Position numbers and translations under genes: made by a program. This document shows, piece after piece, positions 40,501 to 47,000 of a stretch of 64,000 nucleotides of DNA (positions are counted from its first letter, which is position 1; each line of letters opens with the position of its first letter). This DNA is from Rhinopomastus cyanomelas (Eukaryota; Chordata; Aves; Bucerotiformes; Rhinopomastidae), in contig VXBP01003656.1 of assembly GCA_013400115.1 (NCBI GenBank), positions 95,765-159,764 of the forward strand. The letters are read 5' to 3'. The notes below the pieces were generated by a model. That model worked only from the letters and a program-made list of their open reading frames with translations. It made no database searches and was not told the DNA's origin.

Positions 40501-42360
40501 AGTCAAAATAAAAAGAAAAGTGAAACAGCAACCAAAAGATCCAAATATAGCACTAAAAGAGCATCAAAAAGTTATAGAATACTGTTTACATACCTGTTGT
40601 AAGCTTTTTTGATGATCTCTCTTTAAACACTCCATGACCCTAAAGACAAACACATTTTCTAACACTGCACAAACTGAAAACATGTTATGCCAACTATAAG
40701 CAAAGATTGCTTAACTATTTCTAAACAGAGAACCAATATAAACTGTTTACATTAAGGAAGTAGGAAACAAAAGTGATTTTATGTCCTGTCACCTATTCCT
40801 CATCTAAAGCAAAAGTAACTATTGCACACATTCAGACCAGTCCAATATTACAACTTCATAAGCAAGCAAATGATCAAATCGGAAATAAATCTGTGAAGCA
40901 AACTGTTCAGTACTGACGGAGCAGTCTATTTTACAGACTCTTTCAGGAGTTTTAGTTTACAGTGGTTCAATCTTATCTGGTCCCAACGACCATTTGTGGC
41001 TGATGTACATTATCTACTCTGCAAAGCACTTCTAGAGTAGTCTTAGCCCCAACAAACTCCAATAGGACACTCCAAGACCTCTTCACAACATAAGCCAAAA
41101 TATAAAAGCCAGGGACAATCAGGTATTTGCTTCAAAAGTTTTATCCTAAACCAAACTAATTTAGAAATATTAACAAAATTAATTAAACAATTTGGTTAAA
41201 TATCATCAACTATTATAATTCAGTACTCATAAGTACACCATTTCCATATACCTAATCATTCTGAAAAGCTTTTTATGAAGTTAATAATCAATTAAATAGT
41301 AATAAAATTAATACAGTGCTTATTCAGCGCTTACCAGCACCTCATTGTCTTTTAAGGCCAATCTAAGGGGGTGAATTCCCACTGCTTCCCTGCCCCCCCC
41401 CATTTCCCCAATTAAAAAAATACTGGTATTCCTCATTCTCCCCTGTGTTTCTGCAGTTCTGTCAATTGTTTTCTAAGGAAAACAAGAAAACTTGAAGGAT
41501 ACAATATTTTGCACTACCAAATGACAAACCCTTCTGGACCCAGTCTTTACAGTGCCTTGTAAAGATACAACTTTACAAATCAGAAACTCAATTATCTGTT
41601 ATGTTTTACTTCTGTGTTTACTTCTGAAGAACAACAGGCTGGCCAGCTTGCCATTTCACAGCAGCAACACTGTGGATAAATAACTCGTAATTAAAGTCTC
41701 CAAACAGCCTGAAGATTAACTACTGCAGTGTTTTCCAAGACTCCTTAAGGATAACAAAAAAGGGAACACAGGGATCAAGGAAAGCATTCTTGAAAGCATT
41801 AAAAGAGAAGACTGATACAGTCTCTCCAATAAAAGAAGCAGCTAAGTAAGTATAGGCCTTATCAGGCACAAAGAACTAGAAAAAAAATGTAAGACATGTC
41901 AAGAACAAAGAATGGGTAGAACACTTAGTAGTTAATCTGCAGAAGTGAACTTCCATGAATTAAACTGCAGTTTGAGGAACTGAATCTGTCACTGTGAGGT
42001 GTACCATTCCAAGTACAGCCTGGATATATAGTCAACAGGCCTGTCAAGTTCTGCTAACAGGATCTGTGTATCACTGCATAGCTGTACACACATTCAGTAA
42101 AACTTGCCTGACAGAGGGTATATAGTCTCCATATTCCACCACAACTCAGTACTTTTGCAAAAGAGTAACATACAATGGTACTCATCAGCGTGAAAATAGC
42201 CAGCACTACGAACTACTCTATAGATCAGTTCTAGGCTAAAACCTCACTGAATCACATTGCAAGTTTTTCATGTAGTTTTGAGCCTACTTACACAGCAAAA
42301 TTTACTAGCAGCAGAAGAACTCAAGACTGCAAGCTCAGGTTCAGATATAAGTTCATCCAT
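1380..42360 (-). CDS. TTC3: TTC3, tetratricopeptide repeat protein 3 (E3 ubiquitin ligase), 5' half, 25 coding exons
   Basis: TTC3 is an E3 ubiquitin ligase reported to act on phosphorylated AKT. It has N-terminal TPRs, a Cys-rich stretch, coiled coils and a C-terminal RING-H2 finger. Joining 25 exons gives about 767 codons with no stop and matching phases at every junction, all with GT donors and AG acceptors. Landmarks in the model: a first TPR block at about residues 204-325 (MKWKGNEEFSQGRFD, PENHLLYGNRALC), a second at about 450-580 (LVHDGYTALMDKQYYNAAQAF, CLAYYGIGRVYL), a Cys/His-rich stretch at about 600-700, then a Lys/Arg-rich segment. The start ATG (42,358-42,360) has A at -3 and G at +4. 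The N terminus looks about 30 residues shorter than human. The RING and coiled coils lie beyond the left edge. Identification rests on recalled human TTC3; exon edges are inferred by eye. Confidence 0.95.
2626..2936 (-). repeat. CR1 LINE 3' fragment
   Basis: Antisense CR1 3' region: the plus strand starts with the typical GGTTGGAAGGGACCTCTGCA and continues through the CTCCACAACCTCCCTGGGCAGCCTGTGCCAGTG block. It lies in the TTC3 intron between exons 24 and 25. The ORF running through it on the plus strand has no coding meaning. Confidence 0.9.
3097..3161 (-). CDS. TTC3: TTC3 coding exon 24
   Basis: 65 bp, phase 0 in and phase 2 out. It encodes FEKRVPKVKEPLRAIIKQKC plus Ser, corresponding to human FEHKVIKEKVPPRPILKQKC. 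Acceptor TTTTGGTAG, donor GTAAGC. Confidence 0.9.
3704..3796 (-). CDS. TTC3: TTC3 coding exon 23 (Cys-rich)
   Basis: 93 bp, exactly 31 codons, phase 0 at both ends. It contains DFLHELCFTPDCAGLISKIV, the same length as human DFLQGICLTPDCEGVISKII with no gap. It supplies the last C-x4-C pair of the Cys/His-rich module. Donor GTAAGT. Confidence 0.95.
4444..4545 (-). CDS. TTC3: TTC3 coding exon 22 (Cys-rich)
   Basis: 102 bp, 34 codons, phase 0 at both ends. It contains GFIRITCCQQCRVEFHISCW followed by KKLKTTN, aligned without gaps to human GFIRISCCQYCKIEFHMNCW. It supplies the C-x2-C and H-x2-C pairs. Donor GTAAGA. Confidence 0.95.
4701..4823 (-). CDS. TTC3: TTC3 coding exon 21 (Cys-rich)
   Basis: 123 bp, 41 codons, phase 0 at both ends. 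It reads LLLKDHIEKCKFPPEPDAVC and then RYQQCHGYSKIQIYFTDPDF, very close to human TTC3. The C-x4-C pair (CRYQQC) opens the Cys/His-rich module. Donor GTAAAC. Confidence 0.95.
6433..6559 (-). CDS. TTC3: TTC3 coding exon 20
   Basis: 127 bp. It contains FLDALDQFLKSQTMVNLNIV and then PGVLTWPTTSQVIEETQ; human reads FLEALNHFEK...PGVLTWPTSNVIIEESQ. The acceptor is AAACTCCAG at 6560-6561. It enters with one base completing Arg from exon 19 and ends in phase 0. This is the end of the second TPR block. Confidence 0.93.
7221..7811 (+). mobile_element. Avian endogenous-retrovirus LTR-type repeat
   Basis: Starts TGTATTGGGTTTACGCGGCAAGG and ends with a GAGTCTCTTTCGCTTGTGACTGTAATCAGCAAGTGATCTC segment. I recall this same order of motifs from an abundant LTR-type repeat of non-galliform birds, but I cannot give the family name. 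It has no coding capacity. It sits in the TTC3 intron between exons 19 and 20 and abuts a CR1 fragment at about 7,812. Confidence 0.55.
7812..8162 (-). mobile_element. CR1 LINE ORF2 reverse transcriptase fragment
   Basis: The minus-strand frame at 7,813-8,154 is open for 113 codons and reads as the CR1 reverse transcriptase core: KAFDMVSHSILAAKL, then SGVPQGSVLGPILFNLLIND, then FADDTKLAG with the catalytic FADD box, ending in DLDRLES. Both ends are truncated: the 5' part of ORF2 is absent beyond about 8,162, and the 3' end and UTR are absent at the junction with the LTR-type repeat. Confidence 0.93.
8632..8744 (-). CDS. TTC3: TTC3 coding exon 19
   Basis: 113 bp, phase 0 in, phase 2 out. It contains TLTEAEDQFKEILEEYQEER and then LGCLAYYGIGRVYLTQNR; human reads LSEAENQFKRIIEHYPSEGLDCLAYCGIGKVYL. 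TPR helix pair. Donor GTTGGT, which is a weaker consensus than the neighbouring donors. Confidence 0.93.
9472..9552 (-). CDS. TTC3: TTC3 coding exon 18
   Basis: 81 bp, 27 codons, phase 0 at both ends. It reads SIHLIHYGIVMYGHATALLG and then IGQCE, matching human INYVLVVYGLAISLLGIGQPE. Acceptor TTTTTGCAG, donor GTATGA. Confidence 0.93.
10591..10728 (-). CDS. TTC3: TTC3 coding exon 17 (second TPR block)
   Basis: 138 bp, 46 codons, phase 0 at both ends. It contains ARSLVHDGYTALMDKQYYNA and then AQAFSQLLSLTDPSELK; human reads LRSLIQDGYMALLEQRCRSAAQAFTELLNGLDPQKIK. Donor GTAAAC. Confidence 0.95.
11413..11735 (-). repeat. CR1 LINE 3' fragment
   Basis: Diverged antisense CR1 3' end: AATCAGAATTGTAGGGGTCG, CATCTAGTCCAACAACCTC, CTGGGCAGCCTGTGCTAGGC and the CTCTGTGCCCACTGCCCCAC block in the expected order. 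It lies in the TTC3 intron between exons 16 and 17. Confidence 0.85.
12505..13290 (+). mobile_element. CR1 LINE, internally deleted, sense to plus strand
   Basis: Sense-oriented CR1 with a decayed reverse transcriptase start (AAAGCTTTTGATACTGTTTC, then GTGTCCCCCAGGGCTCAGTACTG). Near 12,830 it jumps to a later segment (CACATTGAATATTGTGTTCA) and ends in the typical 3' tail (GGTTAATGGTTGGACTTGATGATTCTATGA). The FADD region is missing or decayed, so no product is expected. Confidence 0.85.
13806..13869 (-). CDS. TTC3: TTC3 coding exon 16
   Basis: 64 bp. It contains DHPDFKVECDTDQGEFCTMD followed by E. One base completes Lys from exon 15 and the exon ends in phase 0. Similarity to human here is limited, as expected for the linker between the two TPR blocks; the call rests on splice sites and phase fit. 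Confidence 0.8.
14970..15030 (-). CDS. TTC3: TTC3 coding exon 15
   Basis: 61 bp. It reads QSHQNKGRGKPKGAGSEKI, comparable to human SQPPKHKGKQKSRNNESEKF in the basic linker. Two bases complete Ser from exon 14 and the exon leaves in phase 2. Donor GTAAGG. Confidence 0.85.
15338..15366. other. Assembly gap (29 N)
   Basis: Run of Ns flanked on both sides by poly-A, inside the TTC3 intron between exons 14 and 15. It probably marks a homopolymer that could not be resolved. Single Ns also occur at 18,179 and 37,109. Confidence 0.98.
16485..16785 (+). repeat. CR1 LINE 3' fragment
   Basis: Sense CR1 3' region: GCAGCCTTCCAGTACCTGAG, GGAACAGGCTGCCCAGGGAA, GGTTGGATGGGGCTCTGGGC, and the terminal CCTTCCAACCTAAGCCATTCTATGAT. 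It lies in the TTC3 intron between exons 14 and 15. Confidence 0.92.
18146..18157. repeat. Poly-G tract (12 G)
   Basis: A pure run of 12 G in a G-rich setting, followed 22 bases later by a single unresolved base (18,179). Intronic in TTC3. Confidence 0.9.
19407..19461 (-). CDS. TTC3: TTC3 coding exon 14
   Basis: 55 bp, phase 0 in, phase 1 out. It reads VTDIQRTESKSRSLEFPP; the end joins exon 15 as FPPSQSHQNK, comparable to human FSPPSSQPPKHK. Donor GTGAGT. Confidence 0.85.
21311..21316. repeat. Target-site duplication, left copy (CACCCC)
   Basis: Six bases directly before the LTR, repeated exactly at 21,738-21,743 directly after it. A 6-bp duplication is typical of retroviral integration. 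Confidence 0.8.
21317..21737 (-). mobile_element. Solo LTR of an avian endogenous retrovirus
   Basis: A 421-bp insertion bounded by TGTA...TACA ends and a 6-bp direct duplication (CACCCC). Read on the minus strand it has a TATATAAG box (21,413-21,420) and, about 15 bases on, an AATAAA signal (21,392-21,397), the compact promoter-R layout seen in avian retroviral LTRs. It is richer in CpG than its surroundings. No internal viral genes are present, so this is a recombined solo LTR. It could act as a promoter or polyadenylation site in the same direction as TTC3, but nothing here shows that it does. Confidence 0.85.
21738..21743. repeat. Target-site duplication, right copy (CACCCC)
   Basis: Exact match to 21,311-21,316, on the other side of the LTR. 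Confidence 0.8.
22166..24250 (-). other. TTC3: TTC3 intron 13, remaining part
   Basis: About 2 kb between the split CR1 and exon 13. I see no exon, RNA gene or recognisable repeat in it. Confidence 0.5.
24251..24368 (-). CDS. TTC3: TTC3 coding exon 13
   Basis: 118 bp. It contains DCSSSESHLVTFQEEKEKDR followed by KRARSDLKYHSRHQKHEAR; human has FVEKERDFRKINHEMANGG at this place. One base completes Lys from exon 12; ends in phase 0. It codes the charged linker after the first TPR block. Donor GTAAGT. Confidence 0.87.
25371..25419 (-). CDS. TTC3: TTC3 coding exon 12
   Basis: 49 bp. It reads VKEQKWKPKKSLHEEK across its junctions, joining exon 11 through a split Gly codon. It has little similarity to human but matches phase on both sides. 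Donor GTAAGA. Confidence 0.8.
25505..25667 (-). CDS. TTC3: TTC3 coding exon 11 (first TPR block)
   Basis: 163 bp, phase 0 in, phase 1 out. It starts GHYRFCMALSLLGKHLLALT and continues ANERAQKLCKN...LIQQNDEL; human reads GHYRYCDALSMLGEYDWALQANIKAQKLCKN. Acceptor CCATGTAG, donor GTAACC. Confidence 0.95.
26320..26374 (-). CDS. TTC3: TTC3 coding exon 10 (first TPR block)
   Basis: 55 bp. It encodes RALADGKRAMILKSNWPK, nearly the same as human NALGDGKRATILKNTWPK. One base completes Arg from exon 9; ends in phase 0. Donor GTTAGT. Confidence 0.95.
28306..28328. repeat. Short perfect inverted repeat
   Basis: CCACACCAC, a 5-base spacer, then GTGGTGTGG: nine perfectly paired bases. The CACTTTTGG motif at its centre is repeated directly downstream. 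Function unknown. Confidence 0.7.
29340..30060 (+). mobile_element. Possible endogenous-retrovirus LTR remnant
   Basis: Looks like an LTR in architecture: about 500 bases of mixed sequence, an AATAAA signal (29,846-29,851) followed by TTCCTCCTGTTCACATAAAA, and a GC-richer tail unlike the surrounding AT-rich intron. I could not fix both ends or a target duplication, so this could be another repeat type. Confidence 0.35.
29700..29762. repeat. Tandem duplication, two copies of about 31 bp
   Basis: Unit TATAGAGTTACTTTTTAACC followed by TAACACTTTGG occurs twice head to tail; the copies differ by one extra T and one C/T change. Confidence 0.92.
30472..30534 (-). CDS. TTC3: TTC3 coding exon 9 (first TPR block)
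   Basis: 63 bp. It encodes PENHLLYGNRALCLILTGQY and then Arg; human reads PENYLLYGNRALCFLRTGQF. One base completes Cys from exon 8; leaves in phase 2. Donor GTAAGT. Confidence 0.95.
30901..30918. repeat. (AAAT)n microsatellite
   Basis: About four and a half copies of AAAT in the TTC3 intron between exons 8 and 9. Confidence 0.85.
32102..32196 (-). CDS. TTC3: TTC3 coding exon 8 (first TPR block)
   Basis: 95 bp, phase 0 in, phase 2 out. It reads MKWKGNEEFSQGRFDCAIKS and then YTKAIEF; human reads MKMKGNEEFSKERFDIAIIYYTRAIEY. This is the classic TPR helix-A start (KGNEEF). Donor GTAAGA. Confidence 0.95.
32844..32929 (-). CDS. TTC3: TTC3 coding exon 7
   Basis: 86 bp. It encodes EYYITKVALEDCNLVEEFKA and then VTCENCRK; human reads YKYHITKIVMEDCNLLEELKTQSCMDC. 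The Cys pair (CENC) is conserved. Two bases complete Cys from exon 6; ends in phase 0. Donor GTGGGA. Confidence 0.92.
33766..33889 (-). CDS. TTC3: TTC3 coding exon 6
   Basis: 124 bp, phase 0 in, phase 1 out. It contains GFDWISRTGHISISYRLKSL and ends HIFLEMFFTQ; human reads ALNWIKYAGDVTILTKLGSI...MLSIFFTEY. Acceptor TTGCAATAG, donor GTAAGT. Confidence 0.9.
34270..34520 (-). mobile_element. Possible LTR fragment
   Basis: A GC-richer patch within AT-rich intron. On the minus strand it has an AATAAA signal (34,408-34,413) followed by GC-rich sequence. Ends are not definable and no target duplication was seen, so this is a guess from composition and layout. Confidence 0.3.
36484..36850 (+). mobile_element. 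Possible LTR fragment
   Basis: Segment with LTR-like order: an AT-rich promoter-like part (GTATTATTGTACAACATATAAGCATGG), an AATAAA signal (36,802-36,807) and a tail AACAGAGTTCTTGGGTTCTTTCCTTGCATCA. No matching target duplication was found at its edges. Confidence 0.4.
37351..37404 (-). CDS. TTC3: TTC3 coding exon 5
   Basis: 54 bp, 18 codons, phase 0 at both ends. It reads CVPCFIQDILRIGSKMNT; human reads DSFLIGGLLRIGCKIEN. Acceptor CTAG at 37,405-37,406, donor GTAAGT. Confidence 0.85.
38587..38674 (-). CDS. TTC3: TTC3 coding exon 4
   Basis: 88 bp. It encodes RSELLKADWMRVYDFELLEE and then LFDIMKCVV; human reads RASEINLKKLQHLELMEDIVDLAKKV. One base completes Thr from exon 3; ends in phase 0. 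Donor GTAAGT. Confidence 0.88.
39010..39100 (-). repeat. CR1 LINE 3' tip
   Basis: Short antisense CR1 end: GGGATTGGAAGGGACCTCTA, then ATCTAGTCCAATAATCCTGC. It lies 90 bases from TTC3 exon 3. Confidence 0.85.
39190..39322 (-). CDS. TTC3: TTC3 coding exon 3
   Basis: 133 bp. It contains DVNVWEAWCSQPIDLLTEYC and then NVIKIRTFWDLLFQRERDG; human reads DICSIWCSKPISVLQDYCDAIKINIFWPLLFQ. Two bases complete Asp from exon 2; leaves in phase 2. Donor GTAAGT. Confidence 0.93.
40594..40639 (-). CDS. TTC3: TTC3 coding exon 2
   Basis: 46 bp, phase 0 in, phase 1 out. It encodes GHGVFKERSSKKLTT; human has DGVGVQYKDYIQSERN here. Similarity is weak but splice sites (CTTTAG, GTATGT) and phase fit on both sides. 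Confidence 0.78.
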
Positions 42361-42371
42361 GGTACACACCC
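42292..42371 (-). CDS. TTC3: TTC3 exon with start codon (coding exon 1)
   Basis: The ATG at 42,360-42,358 (ACCATGG, strong Kozak) opens MDELISEPELAVLSSSAASK followed by FCC, and the donor is GTAAGT. The 11 bases at 42,361-42,371 are 5' UTR after the acceptor TTCCTTCAG. Human TTC3 has a longer N terminus at this position, so a further upstream coding exon or a different start remains possible. Confidence 0.75.
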
Positions 42372-42849
42372 CTGAAGGAAAAGGATTATGAGAAATTCAT
42401 TAAGGTAAGACGAGAGGCAAACAACATGTGCTTTCATCCACTTAAAACGACCACATCAAATTACATTTTGCAAGAGTTTCACGGAAGATGCGTTCTTATT
42501 TTCATCTAGCACAGCCTGACGATGATAACAGTAACCTAAACCATCAGCGTGAGGCTCTCACCCCAAAAATTTAATGCCTCAAACGCTGTGAGCCAAGGGA
42601 ACAGTGGAGTAACTTTTGCAAGCCCTGATCACAACAGCCTTGAAGCTGGGAAAAGTTTCCGTGTTTTCTGCAGAGGAAACAAACGAGACACGCTAGCCCA
42701 AGAGAGTGGAATTTATCGGAGCACGGACAGCCCTGCCTTTTCGATTGTTTTGTCTGCGTTCACCAAGACGAACGTGTTTTCCTGCATTCCATGCCGAAGG
42801 TAACAGGGTCTCCGCCGACAGAACTGGCCGATTTAACTAGAGTTTAACC

Positions 42850-44005
42850 AACTCGGAACAGCGTTCTTTCGAGTCCCTGACACCGGCAGCAATCGGGCGC
42901 GGTACCCAACAGCGGGCAGGCGGCACCGGGAAGGGCTGCTTACGGCTGCCGGCACAGGGCAGCACCTCAGCAGTTACCCCATCACCGGACTGCACAGCTA
43001 CAGCGGGGAACCGGGCAGCCACCTTCGACACAACCATCAGCGAAGCTCTATCCCGCACCGAGACGGGATCCATCGGCGATCCCCGCAGCCGCCCTGAAAC
43101 TCACCACTGATGAAACGCAGTACCGCGTTTCCCGCCGAGACAGCCCAGCCTGTGCCCGGCCCTCCCGCTGCCAAGAGCGCCGGCAAACCGGAAGAGCTCC
43201 AACGCGGCGCCCGTGGCACCAGGCGGGCCGGGCGTCACCCTGCCAGAGGCTCCGACGACGCGGGTGTCACCCCAGGCTCGGCATGGCTCAGAATAGGAAG
43301 AAAATCCGCCACCGACTACAGTACTCTCCACACCCTACCCCCAAGCTCACCAGCTACCGCCTACAAATGGCGCCGCGCACACACCCCACTTCCGCTTAGC
43401 CCGATCGGCTCCTGCCTTCCTACTTCAGAGAGTCCCTCCCAGTGCGCGAGCGCCTGCCGACCCCGCCCAGCCGCGCGCCAGCACGCACGGCAGCCCGCCT
43501 ACCGGGGGGTCGGATGGCACTCATCTCGGGCTGCGCGCGTGCGCGATGAGCTCTGGGGGGGACGGAACTGTGAGGTCGGCGTGCTGTTGGGGTTAGGTGA
43601 CGCTACGGCCTGTTGCTGGTGTCCTTTTCTCCCTCCACCTCCCACCTCGTCTTTGTCCAGTTGCAGAGGGAGCCTCGGCTGTGGTTTCCTGACCCTCGAG
43701 AGGCTGTAACGTCGGAAGAAAAGCAGCGAAACCGCTGAGCCGGGAGTGCTGCTGAGGAGGCGGGGTGGGGAGTGAGGGATGAGAGTGGCCTTGGTGGCTC
43801 TGCGGCTATTGCACCACCATTGAGGGGCGCGCGAAGTAGTCGCCGCGCGAGAGCCACCGTCCCTGTTCTCCGGCGGCCAAGGGCTCGTCGGTCCCCGCTG
43901 CCGAGGTTGGAGGGTGCTGAGTGCGGCGAAGTGAACTGAACGTGAAACGGACCCTAATAGCGTCGTGTTGCGTGTCCGCCCAACCGAACTTGGAGGGAAG
44001 AGACC
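42850..44005. promoter_or_regulatory. CpG-rich bidirectional promoter of TTC3 and PIGP
   Basis: Dense CpG and high G+C between the two genes, against AT-rich sequence on either side. The genes start head to head: the TTC3 5' UTR donor is at 43,104 on the minus strand and the PIGP ATG at 44,009 on the plus strand. The human pair has the same arrangement. Long open frames here (for example 43,110-43,709) reflect G+C content. Confidence 0.8.
43105..43360 (-). other. TTC3: TTC3 first exon, noncoding (upstream end approximate)
   Basis: On the minus strand a good donor (TCAGTG|GTGAGT) sits at the lower edge of the CpG-rich segment, facing the 42,371 acceptor. This is where a 5' UTR exon of TTC3 is expected. 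The transcription start cannot be seen; 43,360 is only a rough limit. Confidence 0.5.
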
Positions 44006-44008
44006 AGT

Positions 44009-44090
44009 ATGGTTGAAAACTCTCCAGCCCCGTTGCCGGAAAGGGCTATATATGGATTTGCTCTTTTTTTAGGGTCGTGGTTTGGCTTCC
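44009..44090 (+). CDS. PIGP: PIGP coding exon 1
   Basis: 82 bp from the ATG to the donor GTAAGT; it ends with the first base of a Leu codon. It encodes MVENSPAPLPERAIYGFALF and then LGSWFGF, the start of the first membrane helix. Confidence 0.95.
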
Positions 44091-47000
44091 GTAAGTATGC
44101 TGGGCACCGAATGCTTCATCGAAAAGCGTGGCTTTGCTTACGAGTCAAGTGTAATTCCGATAAGGCCATCTGAAGAGAAACCAAACTGTGTTGCAGCACC
44201 TGGTGTAGGGGTTCGTGGTGAAGAACGAGTGAGAATTGCTGGACGGACCCGTCCGTTGATACAGATCTGCGATTGCCCTTTAGGACTTCTTGTGTCTCCC
44301 TTTAGCGCCGTTATGGGGTCTACCTTAGTATGACAGTCGAATTATTTCAAACAATTCTCTGCATTCTCACTCTAGTAACTGGTTTTTTTATGTAAACTGC
44401 ATACGTTGTCACTCTTCGGTGACCCTTGTAGGTGGCAGTGTAACCCTCCCTACCCACACACTTAAAAGAAAAATCTAGTCAATGGCAGTGGAAAATAATT
44501 AGGGATCTTTGCTGGTATGACAATGCTTTGGCATTTCACTCCATATATCTTGCATGCCCACATAGGACCAAAACTTGAGAGAGTGAAAATGCTTTTTCAA
44601 TGCAAAAAGTGCTGCAAGTAGACTTCAGTCAAGTAAACAAGCATCTTACTGTCCTAGGAATCAGAAATGAAAGCTGTTTCCTGTTCTCTCATAGGAAGCC
44701 GCTGCATTTGTGTCCTCAACTTGTGTCACTGTTGGGCTAATAACGTGTTCCACTCAAGTTTTAGTAAATGCTTCTCTAGATTGTTGTTACAGAACAAAAT
44801 TTCTCTGTATTGGCTTTGTTGATAGGAAAGTCATTAATTTGCAAAGAATCAGAAAGTATTTCCAGTAACTTTTTTTGAACAGTTACATCAGTTGCAGTTC
44901 CAACACTGCAGTTCTACTAACTGTTCCTTCAATCAAACCATCCACTACGTGGTAATTTTCTGCTTTAAACTGTTCTGCATTGGAAGTCATTTGTCATCCT
45001 TTTACTGAGGACTTTTTTTATGTAAACAGACCATGCAGATCAAATTGCAAGTGATGCTTATCTGTTTACATAAAAAATCAGAAATGTTTAAGTAATAAAA
45101 TTATATAACTACTTAGGAAAAAAGCCCCCTTATTGGGCAGGTTTTATGTCTGAGAGATATATTCTACCATGTTGTGTACAACTATTTTGATTTCAACAGT
45201 GTCAAAGCACTGTGTCAGTGTATCGTTAGGGAAGTATTACTTCTTTGGGAAGCAGGTCTGAAACAGTATCAGTCATACCATTAAGACATTTTAATTCTTC
45301 TGTGCAGTATTGTATCTTATCTGGGCATACGTTCCTGAGACTTGGCTGTTCTCGTTGGGACTAACATACTGGCCTCAAAAGTAAGTTCAACTGATTAAAC
45401 TCTTCAACTTGAATAGGACATACTTATTTCCAAAGTACAAAGTTTTTGTTTTTAAATAGCAGCAATGTATTTAAACAGTTTTCCTCTTCAGTGATATTGC
45501 ACTGTAAATTTGATCTAATCTACATATTTTTTCACATAGATAAATAGCTACGATGAAAATTTTTCATGATGCAGTGAAAGACATAGTCTCTGAATGCTTT
45601 ATGATGATTTTGGCATTTTGTTTTCAGGAAGTTTGGCAATGACAATACAGTAAACTTTAAACCATAATCAAACCAATAAAAGTACTCTGTGTGGAATGTA
45701 TTTGAGCATTTATGCCAAACTAACTGCAGTGACTGCAGGACCAGGGCCTCTATTTAGAGGTGATATTTCCTGCTTGGATGACTTTGTGCTAGACGTAATA
45801 ACAACCACTACATTAAAACCATTTGTCAAGTGCTTTTTGTAACTATATGTGAACTTTAAATCTCTCTTCTCAGATACTGGGCAGTTGCTGTGCCGGTGTA
45901 CCTACTAGTTGCTATAGGATTTGGGTATGTGTTACTTTTTGGTATTAACATGATGAGTACAGCTCCACTTAACTCGACGCATACTGTTACAGGTAATTTT
46001 TTGTGTGTTTTTAAAAGATTTTGTTACTTGTAATTTCCATAAATATATTTTTTTAGCCATATATAAACCAAATGTTAAACTTCTGAATATTTTGATCTAG
46101 AAAGGAGTCCTTACAAGTACTGAAGTACCAGAGTGAGCAGAGAGACATGAGCCCAACTCTTCCCTGTTGCCATCTTATGGCAGTGATTTCCAGCTAGCAG
46201 AGGGTACTTGGTAGCAAAACAGACCACATTACAAGAACAGGGGTTAAACATAGAAAGATCTCCCCGGCCCTGCACCCTCCCTTACAAGCCAGTGGAGTGT
46301 CATGGGACAATGTACATGAATAATCCACTGGCAGTGGCAGAAATGGGAAAGCACACATAGCTGAGGTGGTGGAAAGGAGGATGTTGCATTATTGAGGCCT
46401 GGTCAGATACGGTAGTGATACCCTGTCTGAAAAAACAGCTGTTCTTTAGTTTTTCTCTCAACTTTTGCTTAGCCTTCACTTCTGCCAAGGAGACATGTTC
46501 TAGGCATTCACATTATTATCCAGGCTGCTCCATCTGGTTGCATTGTTTTAACAAACTCTAAACATACTATTACCTTACACCAAAAGCTAAGGAAAAAAGT
46601 CAAGGGTTCCGGGTCAAGGTAGGATGGGGGACCTACTCTGTTTGAAAAACAACTGTATTTGAAAATCTTAAAAAAACTGCTCCCTTTTAAAATGGACTTC
46701 TAGAAGTGTTTATGTAGAGGAACACGTGGGAATGGGAGCTCTGTGGTGATGGGAACAAGCAGCCAGGGTGAAGGAAGGGTAGACAGCATCTCTTGGCGGA
46801 AATACTGATACAGTGTGTTCGTACTGCAGACTGAGGTCATCACTGGGGGGTGGGTTTTTTTGTTTGGTTGTTCTCTCTAACTTTGGGTAGCTATGGTTAA
46901 CTATCATACAGCAACTTAAACTAAGCAATGTTCCAGACAGTGATTTCAGCAGGAAAGTAAAGTCAATTTCTTCAGGGGCTCTGCTAATATACGTTGACTT

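Noticed and set aside
43110..43709. 199-codon open frame on the plus strand in the CpG-rich segment
   Set aside because: It covers the TTC3/PIGP promoter and the TTC3 5' UTR in antisense. The composition (Arg, Pro, Ala, Ser) is that of any GC-rich promoter and no domain is visible.
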